A DNA stretch of 36,540 nt from Ornithinibacillus scapharcae TW25 (GTDB lineage Bacteria; Bacillota; Bacilli; Bacillales; Amphibacillaceae): contig NZ_AEWH01000017.1 in assembly GCF_000190475.1 (NCBI RefSeq), forward strand, positions 1-36,540, in the 5' to 3' direction. Position numbers and translations under genes: made by a program. Below are positions 9,587-17,871 of the stretch, piece by piece. The notes under the pieces were generated by a model that ran no database searches, had not been told where the DNA came from, and worked only from the letters and a program-made list of their open reading frames with translations. Every line of letters starts with the position of its first letter. Within the stretch, counting starts at the first letter, position 1.

Positions 9587-10738
9587 CTATTCCCCCCTTT
9601 CTCTTGTCATTACTCTCGATATCGTTTGCTCTATATATTCCATTTGTTTTTCTTCCATTTCTTCACCTGTTATTTCTTCATAGAATGAAGCAAATAACTC
9701 AGTATGAGATTGTGTTTGTTTTTGGCGTATTTGTTGTAAGTCTAATAAGCTCTTCGTAGTGGTGAAAGCCACACGCTCCAGCCTTAGTATATTCGGATAT
9801 ATTTTACGAAGCTTATACATTGGATCGATAATTTGACCTTTATCTAGCAATCTAATATGCAAATAATCCTCGTGATTTTCCAATGGATGATCCATTAACT
9901 CTTGAAAATAGCCATCTACAACACGCATATCATGTCTAGGTACTAATGGTAAAAACGATAATGTACAAGTACCTGTTTCATCCATATCAATCATCGTAAC
10001 AGACTTTTTATGCGTTGCTTCTGAAAAAGAGTATTTTAAAATAGAACCACTATATCTAACTACATCCCGTTTAATGCGTTGTGGTTGGTGTAAATGTCCT
10101 AAAGCAACATAGACAAACTCATCAAATAAAGACGCATCTACATATGGTGTACCACCAATCATGGATAGTCTCTCTTCTGACTCCGATTCCATTCCACCTG
10201 CCACAAAAGCATGTCCCACAAATATATGCCGTTCAGCCATATCGTGATGGTCCTTGATATATTGAATGACCGCTTCCATAGCCAATTGATGAGAATGAAT
10301 ATTAGGATCTTGAAAGAATTCTCTCGCCTCTGCAGGTTCAATATAAGGCACCAGATGAAAATACACAGGTCCATGTTCATCATGGATGACGACTGGTTGC
10401 AGGCTTCTACTTAGCTTTGTTTCAATATAAAGATGTTGTTCTCTAAACATCTCTGTTCCAAATTCAAGTCTTTCAGGGCTATCATGATTACCTGATATCG
10501 CTAATACTGGTATCTTAATATCTGTTACAAGGGTAGTTAACACTCGATTCAACAAATCTACTGCTTCCTTCGGTGGTACAGCTCTATCGTATAAATCCCC
10601 GGCAATAATTAATACATCCGGCTTCTCCGAACGAATTAAATCTATTAATTGATAGAGAATAAATTCTTGTTCTTCGGTCATGTGAACACTATTGACAATT
10701 TTTCCTAAATGCCAATCAGCAGTATGCATAATTTTCAA
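9587..10738 (-). CDS. sbcD: SbcD nuclease subunit
   Basis: This is the Mre11-like Mn-dependent nuclease of the SbcCD complex, 383 residues. Phosphoesterase motifs are present in order: HTADWHLGK (residues 5-13), IAGDLYDR, SGNHDSPER, VGHAF and VALGHLHQPQ. The start is TTG 10738, with GGGGG eight bases upstream, giving MKIMHTADWH; the open frame extends further upstream without an SD. The stop is one base from the sbcC ATG, so the two are translationally coupled. A promoter at 10801-10829 whose -35 overlaps a LexA-like box suggests SOS control. Confidence 0.95.
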   Translation of the reverse strand: MKIMHTADWHLGKIVNSVHMTEEQEFILYQLIDLIRSEKPDVLIIAGDLYDRAVPPKEAVDLLNRVLTTLVTDIKIPVLAISGNHDSPERLEFGTEMFREQHLYIETKLSRSLQPVVIHDEHGPVYFHLVPYIEPAEAREFFQDPNIHSHQLAMEAVIQYIKDHHDMAERHIFVGHAFVAGGMESESEERLSMIGGTPYVDASLFDEFVYVALGHLHQPQRIKRDVVRYSGSILKYSFSEATHKKSVTMIDMDETGTCTLSFLPLVPRHDMRVVDGYFQELMDHPLENHEDYLHIRLLDKGQIIDPMYKLRKIYPNILRLERVAFTTTKSLLDLQQIRQKQTQSHTELFASFYEEITGEEMEEKQMEYIEQTISRVMTRERGE

Positions 10739-10800
10739 CTCTACTTCCCCCTTGTAAAATCTACGTTTGTTCTTAATTTTATCATGTTTCGTCTTTCTCG

Positions 10801-10829
10801 AGTATATCTGATTCTTGATAAACAAACAA
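10801..10829 (-). promoter_or_regulatory. sbcD promoter
   Basis: On the minus strand, TTGTTT (10829-10824), 17 bases, then TATACT (10806-10801). The -35 lies within the LexA-like box at 10823-10836. Confidence 0.55.
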
Positions 10830-10844
10830 ATGTTCGCATATAAT
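10815..10844 (+). promoter_or_regulatory. yolD promoter with LexA-like SOS box in the spacer
   Basis: TTGATA (10815-10820), an 18-base spacer and TATAAT (10839-10844). The spacer contains 10823-10836, which reads CGAACATTTGTTTG on the minus strand. This fits the Bacillus LexA/DinR half-sites CGAAC and GTTyG with a 4-base centre. One box could close both this promoter and the divergent sbcD promoter. Confidence 0.7.
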
Positions 10845-10864
10845 AGAAATGAGGTGATTACAAA

Positions 10865-11185
10865 ATGGTACATGACAGAGGATCCATCAAATGGACATCA
10901 TTAATGCTTCCAGAGCATGTAGAGCTACTAAAATCAATCTGGAACGAAGATAAGAAAATAAAGAAGCCTGTTCTCGATGAACAAGAAATTGAAGTCTTAA
11001 ATATGCTGTTAATCGAGGCATACGAAGAAAAACAACCTATCACAATCACATATTATAAAAACCATCAATTACTTTCTATAAAAGGTCAGATAATCAAATT
11101 GGATTCCATTCATAATTCCGTATTCGTAAAAAGTCCAGATCAAACTTTTACCATCCCCTTTTCTTCTATATATCAAATAACATGA
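10865..11185 (+). CDS. YolD-like protein
   Basis: This 106-residue protein has the YolD family opening DRGSIKWTSLMLPEHVELL and a C-terminal Sm-like beta region (PITITYYKNHQLLSIKGQI). YolD-like genes are often paired with UmuC-type polymerases and respond to DNA damage. Here there is no polymerase next door, but the gene is divergent from sbcDC across a LexA-like box. The start ATG 10865 has GAGGTG upstream. It ends in a bidirectional terminator. Confidence 0.88.
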   Translation: MVHDRGSIKWTSLMLPEHVELLKSIWNEDKKIKKPVLDEQEIEVLNMLLIEAYEEKQPITITYYKNHQLLSIKGQIIKLDSIHNSVFVKSPDQTFTIPFSSIYQIT

Positions 11186-11188
11186 AAA

Positions 11189-11210
11189 TGCTCTGGAGAA
11201 ATCCAGAGCA
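11189..11210. terminator. Bidirectional terminator between yolD and yozE
   Basis: TGCTCTGGA (11189-11197), loop GAAA, TCCAGAGCA (11202-11210). A T-rich tail (ATCTTTTTC) follows on the plus strand, with AAAA on the other side. Confidence 0.8.
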
Positions 11211-11211
11211 C

Positions 11212-11433
11212 TTAATCTTTTTCTTTTATTAAATATTCATCCCAAAGGGAATCAAAAACCGATATGGCATTTGTAAATGGACTATTCCATTCCAAGTAGT
11301 CACTAATTTCATCATAGCTCATGGATTGCTTTGGAAAATTATGATCTGAAAACATCCAGTCAGCCAACTTACTTTCATCATCCGGCTTTTTCTTCCCTCG
11401 ATAACTCATCATAAAATGATAAAACGAACGCAT
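11212..11433 (-). CDS. YozE-like UPF0346 protein
   Basis: This 73-residue protein begins MRSFYHFMMSYRGKKKPDD and contains FPKQSMSYDEISDYLEW, matching the YozE/SAM-like small-protein family of Firmicutes. Function is not established; the family folds as a SAM-like helical domain. The start is ATG 11433, six bases after GAGGTG; a longer GTG frame overlaps the SD. It lies 23 bases downstream of tatC on the same strand, so it may share the tat transcript. Confidence 0.85.
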   Translation of the reverse strand: MRSFYHFMMSYRGKKKPDDESKLADWMFSDHNFPKQSMSYDEISDYLEWNSPFTNAISVFDSLWDEYLIKEKD

Positions 11434-11456
11434 ATGCAACACCTCGAATAACAGTT

Positions 11457-12204
11457 TTAAGCTTCAGCTTCCATAAATTCCTGATGTTTCTTTTCTTTTT
11501 TCCTATAGACTGTTGCAGAGAGATAAATACTTATTTCATATAAAAGGAAGAATGGTATGGATACAATAATTGGCAAGATGAAATCTGGTGGCGTTACCAT
11601 TGTAGCCACGATAATTAATACAAAATAAGCGTACTTTCTAATTTTCCGCATAAAAGCCGGAGTTAATAAACCAATGCTAGTAAGAAACATTGCGATAATA
11701 GGTATCTCAAAAATAATCGCAAATGGTAGTGTTATTCGGAAAACAAACTTAAAGTATTTTTCCGCAGTAAACATTTCAACAAATGTACCATCATTTAAAG
11801 ATAAAAGAAATGGTAAAATTAGGTTAATAAACATGATATAACCGACAACTAGTCCACCAACAAATAATAAGAATATTGCTGGAATATATGCTAAAGAAGC
11901 CCTTCTTTCCCGAGAAGTTAACCCCGGTTTAATAAACATCCACAGTTGAAAAGCTAAGATTGGGAGTGTTGCTGCAATAGCCATAATGCCAGCTATTGTA
12001 AACCACACCCAGAAAACTTCTGCCACGCCAGTCAATGTTAACTTAAAGTCGATATGACTTTCAAAAAACGATAGATATCTTCCACAAAAATATAACTAGC
12101 TATAAAAACACAATAAAAAATATTGCCGTTACGACAAGTCTATTTCTAAGTTCCGCTAAATGCCCAGTGAAATTCATTTCTTTCTCTTGATTCTTACGCG
12201 CCAT
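11457..12204 (-). pseudogene. tatC: tatC with two single-base frameshifts
   Basis: This is the six-helix core receptor of the twin-arginine translocase. ATG 12204 (SD GGGGTG) opens MARKNQEKEMNFTGHLAELR, the usual N-terminal TatC motif. The frame breaks at the T5 run (A5 at 12104-12108 on plus) and again at the T6 run (A6 at 12063-12068). One extra T at each restores FIVFFIASYIFVEDIYRFFE followed by SHIDFKLTLTGVAEVFWVWF. The rest (from 12035) is intact, with LTSRERR and the transmembrane segments. Restored length is 249 residues, normal for TatC. Both faults are homopolymer losses, so the gene may be intact in the organism. Confidence 0.88.
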
Positions 12205-12251
12205 ATACTACACCCCAAATATTAGAGTTGATCCATAACAGAAAAAGAAGA

Positions 12252-12272
12252 TGCAAGGTTAGAAACCTTACA
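12252..12272 (-). terminator. Weak hairpin between tatA and tatC
   Basis: AAGGTT (12255-12260) and AACCTT (12264-12269) can be lengthened by two pairs across one mismatch. The minus strand then runs into TTCTTTTTC. It may reduce tatC expression relative to tatA; weak evidence. Confidence 0.4.
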
Positions 12273-12279
12273 CCTTTCC

Positions 12280-12480
12280 TTAGTCATTTTTAATTGTTGT
12301 ATTCATTTCATTTGTTGGTTCTTTTTTAGGTTCCTCAGATACAATATCTTTGGCAGCGTTACGAAACTCTCGTAAAGAACTACCAAAAGCCTTACCGATT
12401 TCAGGAAGCTTAGAAGGACCAAAAACTACTAATGCAACAATAAGAATTAAAATTAAACCTGGAACACCGATACTACTCAT
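12280..12480 (-). CDS. tatA: TatA, second copy
   Basis: This 66-residue twin-arginine translocase pore subunit has an N-terminal membrane helix ([20 protein letters not shown]). The conserved FGP hinge, the amphipathic LPEIGKAFGSSLREF helix and a charged tail follow. The start ATG 12480 has GGAG about eight bases upstream. It follows the first tatA by 20 bases and precedes tatC; with tatC it could make a minimal TatAC system. No TatB is expected in Firmicutes. Confidence 0.93.
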   Translation of the reverse strand: MSSIGVPGLILILIVALVVFGPSKLPEIGKAFGSSLREFRNAAKDIVSEEPKKEPTNEMNTTIKND

Positions 12481-12500
12481 GTCTGTTCACTCCAAGTGAA

Positions 12501-12704
12501 TTATTTGTTTTCTTGTCCTTTAACAATGTTCTTCGCATCGTTAATCTCATCCGTTACATCTTCCGTTAAATCCTTCGTTGATTTTTTAAATTCGCGCAAC
12601 GTTTGCCCAGCAGCTTTTCCTATTTCCGGTAGCTTTTTAGGACCGAAGATTACTAAAGCAATAATTAAAATTAAAATCAAACCAGGAATCCCAATCGTAG
12701 CCAT
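12501..12704 (-). CDS. tatA: TatA, first copy
   Basis: This 67-residue paralogue of the next gene has the same order: short N-terminus, membrane helix ([20 protein letters not shown]), FGP hinge, [18 protein letters not shown] amphipathic helix and acidic tail. The start ATG 12704 has AAGGTG upstream. The tandem pair differs mainly in the tail, which suggests local duplication. It is the first gene of the tat cluster. The cargo protein is not encoded nearby. Confidence 0.93.
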   Translation of the reverse strand: MATIGIPGLILILIIALVIFGPKKLPEIGKAAGQTLREFKKSTKDLTEDVTDEINDAKNIVKGQENK

Positions 12705-12795
12705 GATTACACCTTCTTTAATCTGATTAATGTCATTATAGTAGATAAATCTTACAATTGATATGTACCATATAAAACGATCACAAAAAATTCAT

Positions 12796-12824
12796 AAAGA
12801 TGGTTAAAGTGAATAACCATCTTT
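12796..12824. terminator. Terminator of thyA-folA
   Basis: AAAGATGGTTA (12796-12806) and TAACCATCTTT (12814-12824) are perfect 11-base arms. Both flanks are A/T-rich (ATTTTA on plus, ATGAATTTTTTG on minus). They separate folA from the tat cluster. Confidence 0.75.
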
Positions 12825-12866
12825 ATTTTATCAGTTACTCCTATATTATACAACCATCAATGCCTA

Positions 12867-13358
12867 TTACTTCACACGGTCATATTGAATAAAATAATAG
12901 TCATAGGGATTTTTTTCATCTCTAATCCCCTTCGTCCTAGAAGTTTCATTCCATTCTTCTAAAGAGACCGCAGGAAAAAACACATCCCCATCAAATTCCT
13001 CTTCAATTAACGTTACATACATACGATTGGCATACGGTAAGATTTGCTCAAATAAACCTCCACCACCAATAACGAAGATTTCTTCTATTGGATTCTCTTC
13101 ATCCATCTGTAAAATCGTATTTATGTCATGTATTAATTCAACCCCGGCCGGTAACTGTACATCATTTCTACTTAACACTATATTTCTTCTGTTAGGTAGA
13201 GCTCTACCGATGGAATCAAACGTTTTTCTTCCCATAACAATTGTATGTCCAGTAGTTTTCTCTTTAAAGAATTTCAAGTCATTTGGGAGGTGCCACGGTA
13301 AATCATTGTTGGCACCAATTACCCTATTTCGGTCCATAGCAAATAATAAAGAAATCAT
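12867..13358 (-). CDS. folA: Dihydrofolate reductase
   Basis: This 163-residue enzyme reduces dihydrofolate to tetrahydrofolate with NADPH. Visible signatures are MISLLFAMDRNRVIGANNDL, PWHLPNDLKFFK (substrate-site Asp), TIVMGRKTFDSIG and the cofactor loop IFVIGGGGLFEQILPY. It lies 11 bases after thyA with a good SD (GGAGGG), so the two are co-transcribed: ThyA oxidises methylene-THF to DHF and FolA regenerates THF. It is the expected chromosomal type rather than a trimethoprim-resistance cassette. Confidence 0.96.
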   Translation of the reverse strand: MISLLFAMDRNRVIGANNDLPWHLPNDLKFFKEKTTGHTIVMGRKTFDSIGRALPNRRNIVLSRNDVQLPAGVELIHDINTILQMDEENPIEEIFVIGGGGLFEQILPYANRMYVTLIEEEFDGDVFFPAVSLEEWNETSRTKGIRDEKNPYDYYFIQYDRVK

Positions 13359-13369
13359 TCAAGCCCTCC

Positions 13370-14326
13370 TTATACAGCAATTGGTGCTTTGATAGTAGGA
13401 TGTGGATCATAACCAACAATCTCAAAATCTTCTAACTCAAAATCAAAGATAGATGTTTTATTCGTATTGAATCGTAATTGTGGCAATTCCTTCTTTTCAC
13501 GATCCAGTTGAATCATTACTTGTTCCACATGGTTTTGATAAATATGTGCATCACCTAGCGTATGAACAAACTCTCCAACCTCTAATCCTGTTTCATGTGC
13601 AATAAGATGTGTTAATAATGCATAACTAGCAATATTGAAAGGCACACCTAAGAACACATCGCCACTACGTTGGTAGAGCTGACAAGATAGCTTTCCATCC
13701 GCTACATAAAACTGGAATAACGTATGACACGGCGGTAAAGCCATGTTTGGCACATCTTCAGGATTCCATGCAGATACAATATGTCTACGAGAATTCGGAT
13801 TCGTTCGAATGGACTCAATTACCTCTTGTAATTGATCAATTGTTTCAGCCTGAGAGGTTTTCCAAGACCTCCATTGTTTTCCATATACAAAACCTAAGTC
13901 ACCGTACTTACTTGCAAATTGGTCGTCTTCTAACACCTTTTGCTTAAAAAGATCCATCTGTTCCTGATAAAGATGATTAAATTCTTCATCAATCTGACTA
14001 CGATTTCCAAAGTCTGTCATGTCAGGGCCTTGGTATTCATCACTTTCAACCCACTTTTTAAATGCCCACTCATTCCATATATTGTTGTTATTCTCTAATA
14101 AGTAACGAATATTGGTATCACCTTTTATAAACCATAACAATTCACTGGCAACTAAACGAAACGGTACCCTTTTTGTAGTTAGTAAAGGGAATCCCTCTTG
14201 TAGATTGAACCGCATTTGATGGCCAAATATAGAATATGTACCTGTATTAGTCCGATCATCACGTTTCATTCCATTACTCAAAATATGGTTACATAAGTCC
14301 AGATAAGCTTGTTCTCCTGTTATCAT
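13370..14326 (-). CDS. thyA: Thymidylate synthase
   Basis: It methylates dUMP to dTMP using methylene-tetrahydrofolate, which it turns into dihydrofolate. At 318 residues it is the longer ThyA form with an insertion around 90-140 ([13 protein letters not shown] onward). The catalytic Cys is at 200 ([14 protein letters not shown]), and the dUMP-binding [19 protein letters not shown] follows. The start ATG 14326 has GGGGGAAG upstream. First gene of a thyA-folA operon. Confidence 0.96.
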   Translation of the reverse strand: MITGEQAYLDLCNHILSNGMKRDDRTNTGTYSIFGHQMRFNLQEGFPLLTTKRVPFRLVASELLWFIKGDTNIRYLLENNNNIWNEWAFKKWVESDEYQGPDMTDFGNRSQIDEEFNHLYQEQMDLFKQKVLEDDQFASKYGDLGFVYGKQWRSWKTSQAETIDQLQEVIESIRTNPNSRRHIVSAWNPEDVPNMALPPCHTLFQFYVADGKLSCQLYQRSGDVFLGVPFNIASYALLTHLIAHETGLEVGEFVHTLGDAHIYQNHVEQVMIQLDREKKELPQLRFNTNKTSIFDFELEDFEIVGYDPHPTIKAPIAV

Positions 14327-14359
14327 TAGTCTTCCCCCAAATCTATATCGTTTTTAACA

Positions 14360-14387
14360 TTGTAACATAATAATCTTGTAACATAAT
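14360..14387. repeat. Tandem 12-base direct repeat upstream of thyA
   Basis: TTGTAACATAAT occurs at 14360-14371 and again at 14376-14387, 16 bases apart, in the divergent gap between thyA and the NlpC/P60 gene. It could be an operator pair or simple duplication. Confidence 0.6.
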
Positions 14388-14460
14388 CGTAATTCATAAA
14401 AACATATTTTTTGCAATAAACCTAGTTAACAAGAGTCTAAACGAAAGGGGATTATTGCGG

Positions 14461-15459
14461 ATGTTAAATGGAACCGTAGAGAATATCGCAAAGAATTCGC
14501 TTTTATATACTTTCGTACTTAGTCAACCGTTTGCTATTTATGCAGGAGCATACCCGATATTAGAGAATAAAACGTTATTGGAAGCGGAGCAAATAGAATA
14601 TGGTGATCATGGTGAAGCAGTAAGAATACTACAATACAAATTAAATGAGTTAGCCTATTATGAGGACGAAGTTGATGGTGAAATGGGATTATTAACTGAG
14701 CATGCCGTCAAAAAGTTTCAACGTGACCATAATATCACGATTACCGGCCAAGCAGATAAAGAAACGATTATAGCACTTATCGAAGTTGACATCGATAGAC
14801 ATATTAAAAGACTTGAGAATCTATCGGATACTGTTTATCCAGGGCTACAGGGCGAAGATGTGGAAATTATTCAGGAGTCACTGCAATATTTTGGTTATTA
14901 TGAGGGAGAAATTGATGGTATCTATGGACCTCTCACCAAAAAAGCAGTAGAAATTGCGGAAGAAAAGCATGATATAGACTTTCTGGACGAAGCACCACGT
15001 GAATCACTTTATGCCATGTATTCATCTGAAAGAGAACAAACAGCCTCAGCCAACGTACAAACCGCTTCAAAGTCTAATGTTAAAAGTCTATCCGTCCAAA
15101 CCAACCATTCTGGCATAATTCAGACTGCCTATGCACATGTTGGGACTCCTTATGTGTGGGGAGGAACAGCACCAGGAGGCTTTGATTGCAGTGGTTTTTT
15201 GCAATATGTCCATAGCGCACATGGCATAACGATTCCCCGGACTGTAAGTGAGATTTGGAATTACGGTTCCTCGGTAGGTACCATGTCTGTAGGAGATATT
15301 GTTTTCTTTGAAACCTATAAACCTGGACCTTCACATGCTGGTATTTACTTAGGTAATGGTCAATTTATCCATGCTAGTTTGGACGGAGTGGAAGTAAGCA
15401 GTATGGATGAACCATACTGGCAACAAAGATACTTAGGTGCGAAGCGGATTGGAAACTAG
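14461..15459 (+). CDS. Cell-wall NlpC/P60 endopeptidase with two PG-binding domains
   Basis: This protein of about 332 residues has an N-terminal hydrophobic stretch (LLYTFVLSQPFAIYAGAYP), probably an export signal. Two PG_binding_1 domains follow, with repeats ILQYKLNELAYYEDEVDGEM and IIQESLQYFGYYEGEIDGIY, then a Ser/Thr/Gln linker and a C40 peptidase domain. The catalytic triad is Cys243 (GGFDCSGF), His292 (PSHAGIY) and His304 (QFIHAS). It should cut D-Glu-diamino acid links in peptidoglycan. Start: SD AAAGGGG is ten bases from ATG 14461; a TTG at 14455 is too close. Confidence 0.92.
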   Translation: MLNGTVENIAKNSLLYTFVLSQPFAIYAGAYPILENKTLLEAEQIEYGDHGEAVRILQYKLNELAYYEDEVDGEMGLLTEHAVKKFQRDHNITITGQADKETIIALIEVDIDRHIKRLENLSDTVYPGLQGEDVEIIQESLQYFGYYEGEIDGIYGPLTKKAVEIAEEKHDIDFLDEAPRESLYAMYSSEREQTASANVQTASKSNVKSLSVQTNHSGIIQTAYAHVGTPYVWGGTAPGGFDCSGFLQYVHSAHGITIPRTVSEIWNYGSSVGTMSVGDIVFFETYKPGPSHAGIYLGNGQFIHASLDGVEVSSMDEPYWQQRYLGAKRIGN

Positions 15460-15593
15460 TAATGACCAGCAACCCCTAAAGGGATGAGAAAAAGGAACCA
15501 CTTCTGATAATAAATGATTCAGATAACGTGGAGGAAGCGCAAAATGTCACTACAAATCTCATACCAAAGGCATTGATTTTAACACCCTAATAC

Positions 15594-15680
15594 AAAAACG
15601 CTTGGAAAAAGATTTGCAACACCCGAAAGTTAGAGTAATAGATCTAAATTTTTGGGATCTCTTCAAATCCAAGCGTTTTT
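15594..15680. terminator. Bidirectional terminator with long internal loop
   Basis: AAAAACGCTTGGA (15594-15606) and TCCAAGCGTTTTT (15668-15680) are perfect arms. The 61-base loop holds a smaller hairpin, AGATC/GATCT. T tails are present on both strands. It serves the NlpC/P60 gene (+) and the TatA-like microprotein (-). A short ORF with good SD (ATG 15544, 10 codons) lies just before it; I do not call it. Confidence 0.65.
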
Positions 15681-15738
15681 TAATTCTTTCTATTTTCTTT
15701 TTCAACTATATCACCAGTTACTGTAAGTGAATTTAGAG

Positions 15739-15840
15739 TTACTTATTAGTAAACATACGAGCTAATAAGTAAATGCCACCTACAATTGCAGTAATTATAA
15801 TCAAAATTATTATTAAACCTGGAATACCTATACTACTCAT
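15739..15840 (-). CDS. 33-residue TatA-like membrane microprotein
   Basis: ATG 15840 follows a strong SD (GAGGAGAG) and closes at TAA 15739. The product begins MSSIGIPGLIIILIIITAIV and ends YLLARMFTNK. Its first ten residues nearly repeat those of the second TatA (MSSIGVPGLI), even at codon level, but the FGP hinge and amphipathic helix are gone. What remains is one membrane helix with a short basic end. It may be a TatA-derived microprotein, a modulator of Tat, or a small membrane peptide of the type I toxin kind. No expression evidence. Confidence 0.7.
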   Translation of the reverse strand: MSSIGIPGLIIILIIITAIVGGIYLLARMFTNK

Positions 15841-15931
15841 CAAAATCTCTCCTCGAATGTCCAATTTTAATTCATATGATCGCCGTAACAATTCTATATA
15901 TTAAATTAAATCCCCCTTTAGAAGATACTTT

Positions 15932-16897
15932 CTACCCCAAAAAATCTATACATCGTCCTTGTTTCTGTTCTTTTGCCTTTTGGTAGACATGCCATGCCCC
16001 AATTAAATCTTGAAAAGCTAACCCCACAGCTCCGAAAATTGTAATTTGATCGTCATTTGTTCTTCCTAATTTTCCGTCGATTATAACCTCGCCGATTTCA
16101 GCATGAATGTATTCTTTCGTTAATCCAGCGCCACCTATAGCACCCACCTGAACTGCAAGATCTCTATCATCACAAACAAATATGGATTTTTCAATTAGCT
16201 CTGCACTAACTTCACATTTACCTGCTGCATCTGGTCCTAAAGTTGTAATATGTACACCTTTCTTAACCATGTTTGAGTACAAAAAAGCATCCCTTGACCA
16301 CGTGGCGGAAATGATAATATCTCCATCAAGCACCGCTTCTTCAACACTATTACACACTGTTATAGGAATGTCTAACTCCTTCTTAATATTTATTGCAAAC
16401 CTATCTGCTTTTTCAGACGATGTATCATAAACGAAAACATTAGAGATTGCCCTAAATTGAAAGAGTGAGTGAAGTTGTACTCTACCTTGGACACCTGCAC
16501 CGATGATAGTCACATTTTCAGCATCCCTTCTTGCTAATAAATGAGTGCCAATAGCACCGGATAATCCAGTTCGAATAGTAGTAATATAAGTAGAATCCAT
16601 AATGGCTAATAATTGTCCTGTTTCAAGATCATGGAGGTTTATCACACCTTTTATGGAAGGTGATTGAGTTGGAAATTTAGCATGATCCTTAACTGTGTAA
16701 GCTGGTATATTTGAGATGAGTCCAGGGAACAAGAGCATAACACTGTTGTTTTCTTGAGGAAGGATGGAACTGGCCCTTTGTGCTGGAATCTGACGGTTTA
16801 ATGAATATGAAGCAAAGGCTTCCTTTAAGGCTGGGTAAAGCTCTAAAGGCTTCAGTAGGTTTTGTACTTCTGTTCGAGTCAGTAATAATGTTTCCAT
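15932..16897 (-). CDS. Ornithine cyclodeaminase/mu-crystallin family enzyme
   Basis: This 321-residue NAD(P)-dependent dehydrogenase-fold protein has the family opening LLLTRTEVQNLL, HAKFPTQSPSIKG, IRTGLSGAIGTHLLAR and a Rossmann loop VTIIGAGVQGRVQLHSL. Family members are ornithine cyclodeaminases, alanine dehydrogenases, or imine and ketimine reductases; the substrate cannot be told. The start ATG 16897 has AAGGAG about 11 bases upstream. It stands alone in the same direction as its neighbours. Confidence 0.9.
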   Translation of the reverse strand: METLLLTRTEVQNLLKPLELYPALKEAFASYSLNRQIPAQRASSILPQENNSVMLLFPGLISNIPAYTVKDHAKFPTQSPSIKGVINLHDLETGQLLAIMDSTYITTIRTGLSGAIGTHLLARRDAENVTIIGAGVQGRVQLHSLFQFRAISNVFVYDTSSEKADRFAINIKKELDIPITVCNSVEEAVLDGDIIISATWSRDAFLYSNMVKKGVHITTLGPDAAGKCEVSAELIEKSIFVCDDRDLAVQVGAIGGAGLTKEYIHAEIGEVIIDGKLGRTNDDQITIFGAVGLAFQDLIGAWHVYQKAKEQKQGRCIDFLG

Positions 16898-17031
16898 TAT
16901 ATAGAATACTCCTTATATGTAAGAGGTAGTGGTTAGATAAACTTAATAATTAATGATTGTATTCGCTAACTTTTCTAGGAATAACCCCTAAAAAAGAGAT
17001 ACCTTTCATTCGGTTTTATCTTGTTCGTTGC

Positions 17032-17697
17032 TCACGCTTCTACTTTTATTTTATAAGGATAATTCGGTACATTAATGAGCTTTGTTTTATCCCCTTTAAT
17101 TGTCACGTTAATATTTGAAATAACAGGGGTTTTATCACCCATAAACCATTTTCTGTTTTTGTTGACAACGATAAATAATCCATTATCATCACCCATTGCT
17201 TTAAACTGATCAAAATCTCTAAACACAGGAATATTAAGATCATTTATTAGCACTTTGAATTCCTCGGGACTGTCTACTGGAATTCCAATTTCACTTACAT
17301 TTAAAATTGAAGCACCACTAAACTCTTGATCAACAAATTGATTAAGCCTATCCCTTTCAATTAGTTCCACGATATTCCCTGATGGATCAAAAAAGTAAAG
17401 TGCATTTGCATCCCACGGACTGGGAAAATGAATTATCTCTTCTCCATCCTCTGTTAATATTTCGGTCCGCTCCGCTAACCAACTCTTTGCTTCTATCAAT
17501 TTATCGTTCGGGATATTAAAAGCAAAATGATAGAAAGAATCTTCATCACTACCCACAAATTCAAGTTTCGTATTACCAATCTTCAATGTAAATGATTGCT
17601 CATTTTCTATATACAATGGAATGCTAAGTTCTTCAACATAAAATTTCTTCATTTCTTGTAATTTAGATGTTAATAATGAGATTTCTTTAAATTCCAC
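17032..17697 (-). CDS. VOC (glyoxalase/dioxygenase) superfamily protein
   Basis: This 221-residue protein opens with a VOC module (LLTSKLQEMKKFYVEELSIP, then FYHFAFNIP and LYFFDPSGNIVELIERD). A less conserved second half (ISEIGIPVDSPEEFKVL-like) is consistent with paired beta-alpha-beta repeats. His in FYHFAF and Glu in NIVELIE are likely metal ligands. Function unknown; the superfamily includes glyoxalases, dioxygenases and resistance proteins. A copy of the dispersed repeat lies about 180 bases upstream. Confidence 0.85.
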   Translation of the reverse strand: MEFKEISLLTSKLQEMKKFYVEELSIPLYIENEQSFTLKIGNTKLEFVGSDEDSFYHFAFNIPNDKLIEAKSWLAERTEILTEDGEEIIHFPSPWDANALYFFDPSGNIVELIERDRLNQFVDQEFSGASILNVSEIGIPVDSPEEFKVLINDLNIPVFRDFDQFKAMGDDNGLFIVVNKNRKWFMGDKTPVISNINVTIKGDKTKLINVPNYPYKIKVEA

Positions 17698-17871
17698 GAA
17701 AACCCTCCATTTATCATAATCATTTTCTAAATTTTAGCATGAAACGAACAATTATAAAAATATGAATTTCTTTTCTTCATCGATAAGTTTTTCTTATATA
17801 GCAATACCGATAATGCAGGACTCAAATTATTTCAAATATTATTACATCTGTATAACAAGAAATAGAAAAAT

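Noticed and set aside
10739-10873. 45-codon N-terminal extension of SbcD
   Set aside because: It runs through the promoter region and has no SD; TTG 10738 with GGGGG fits the family N-terminus.
15544-15576. Ten-codon ORF with good SD after the NlpC/P60 gene
   Set aside because: Too short and without recognisable similarity; it may be a leftover ribosome-binding site.
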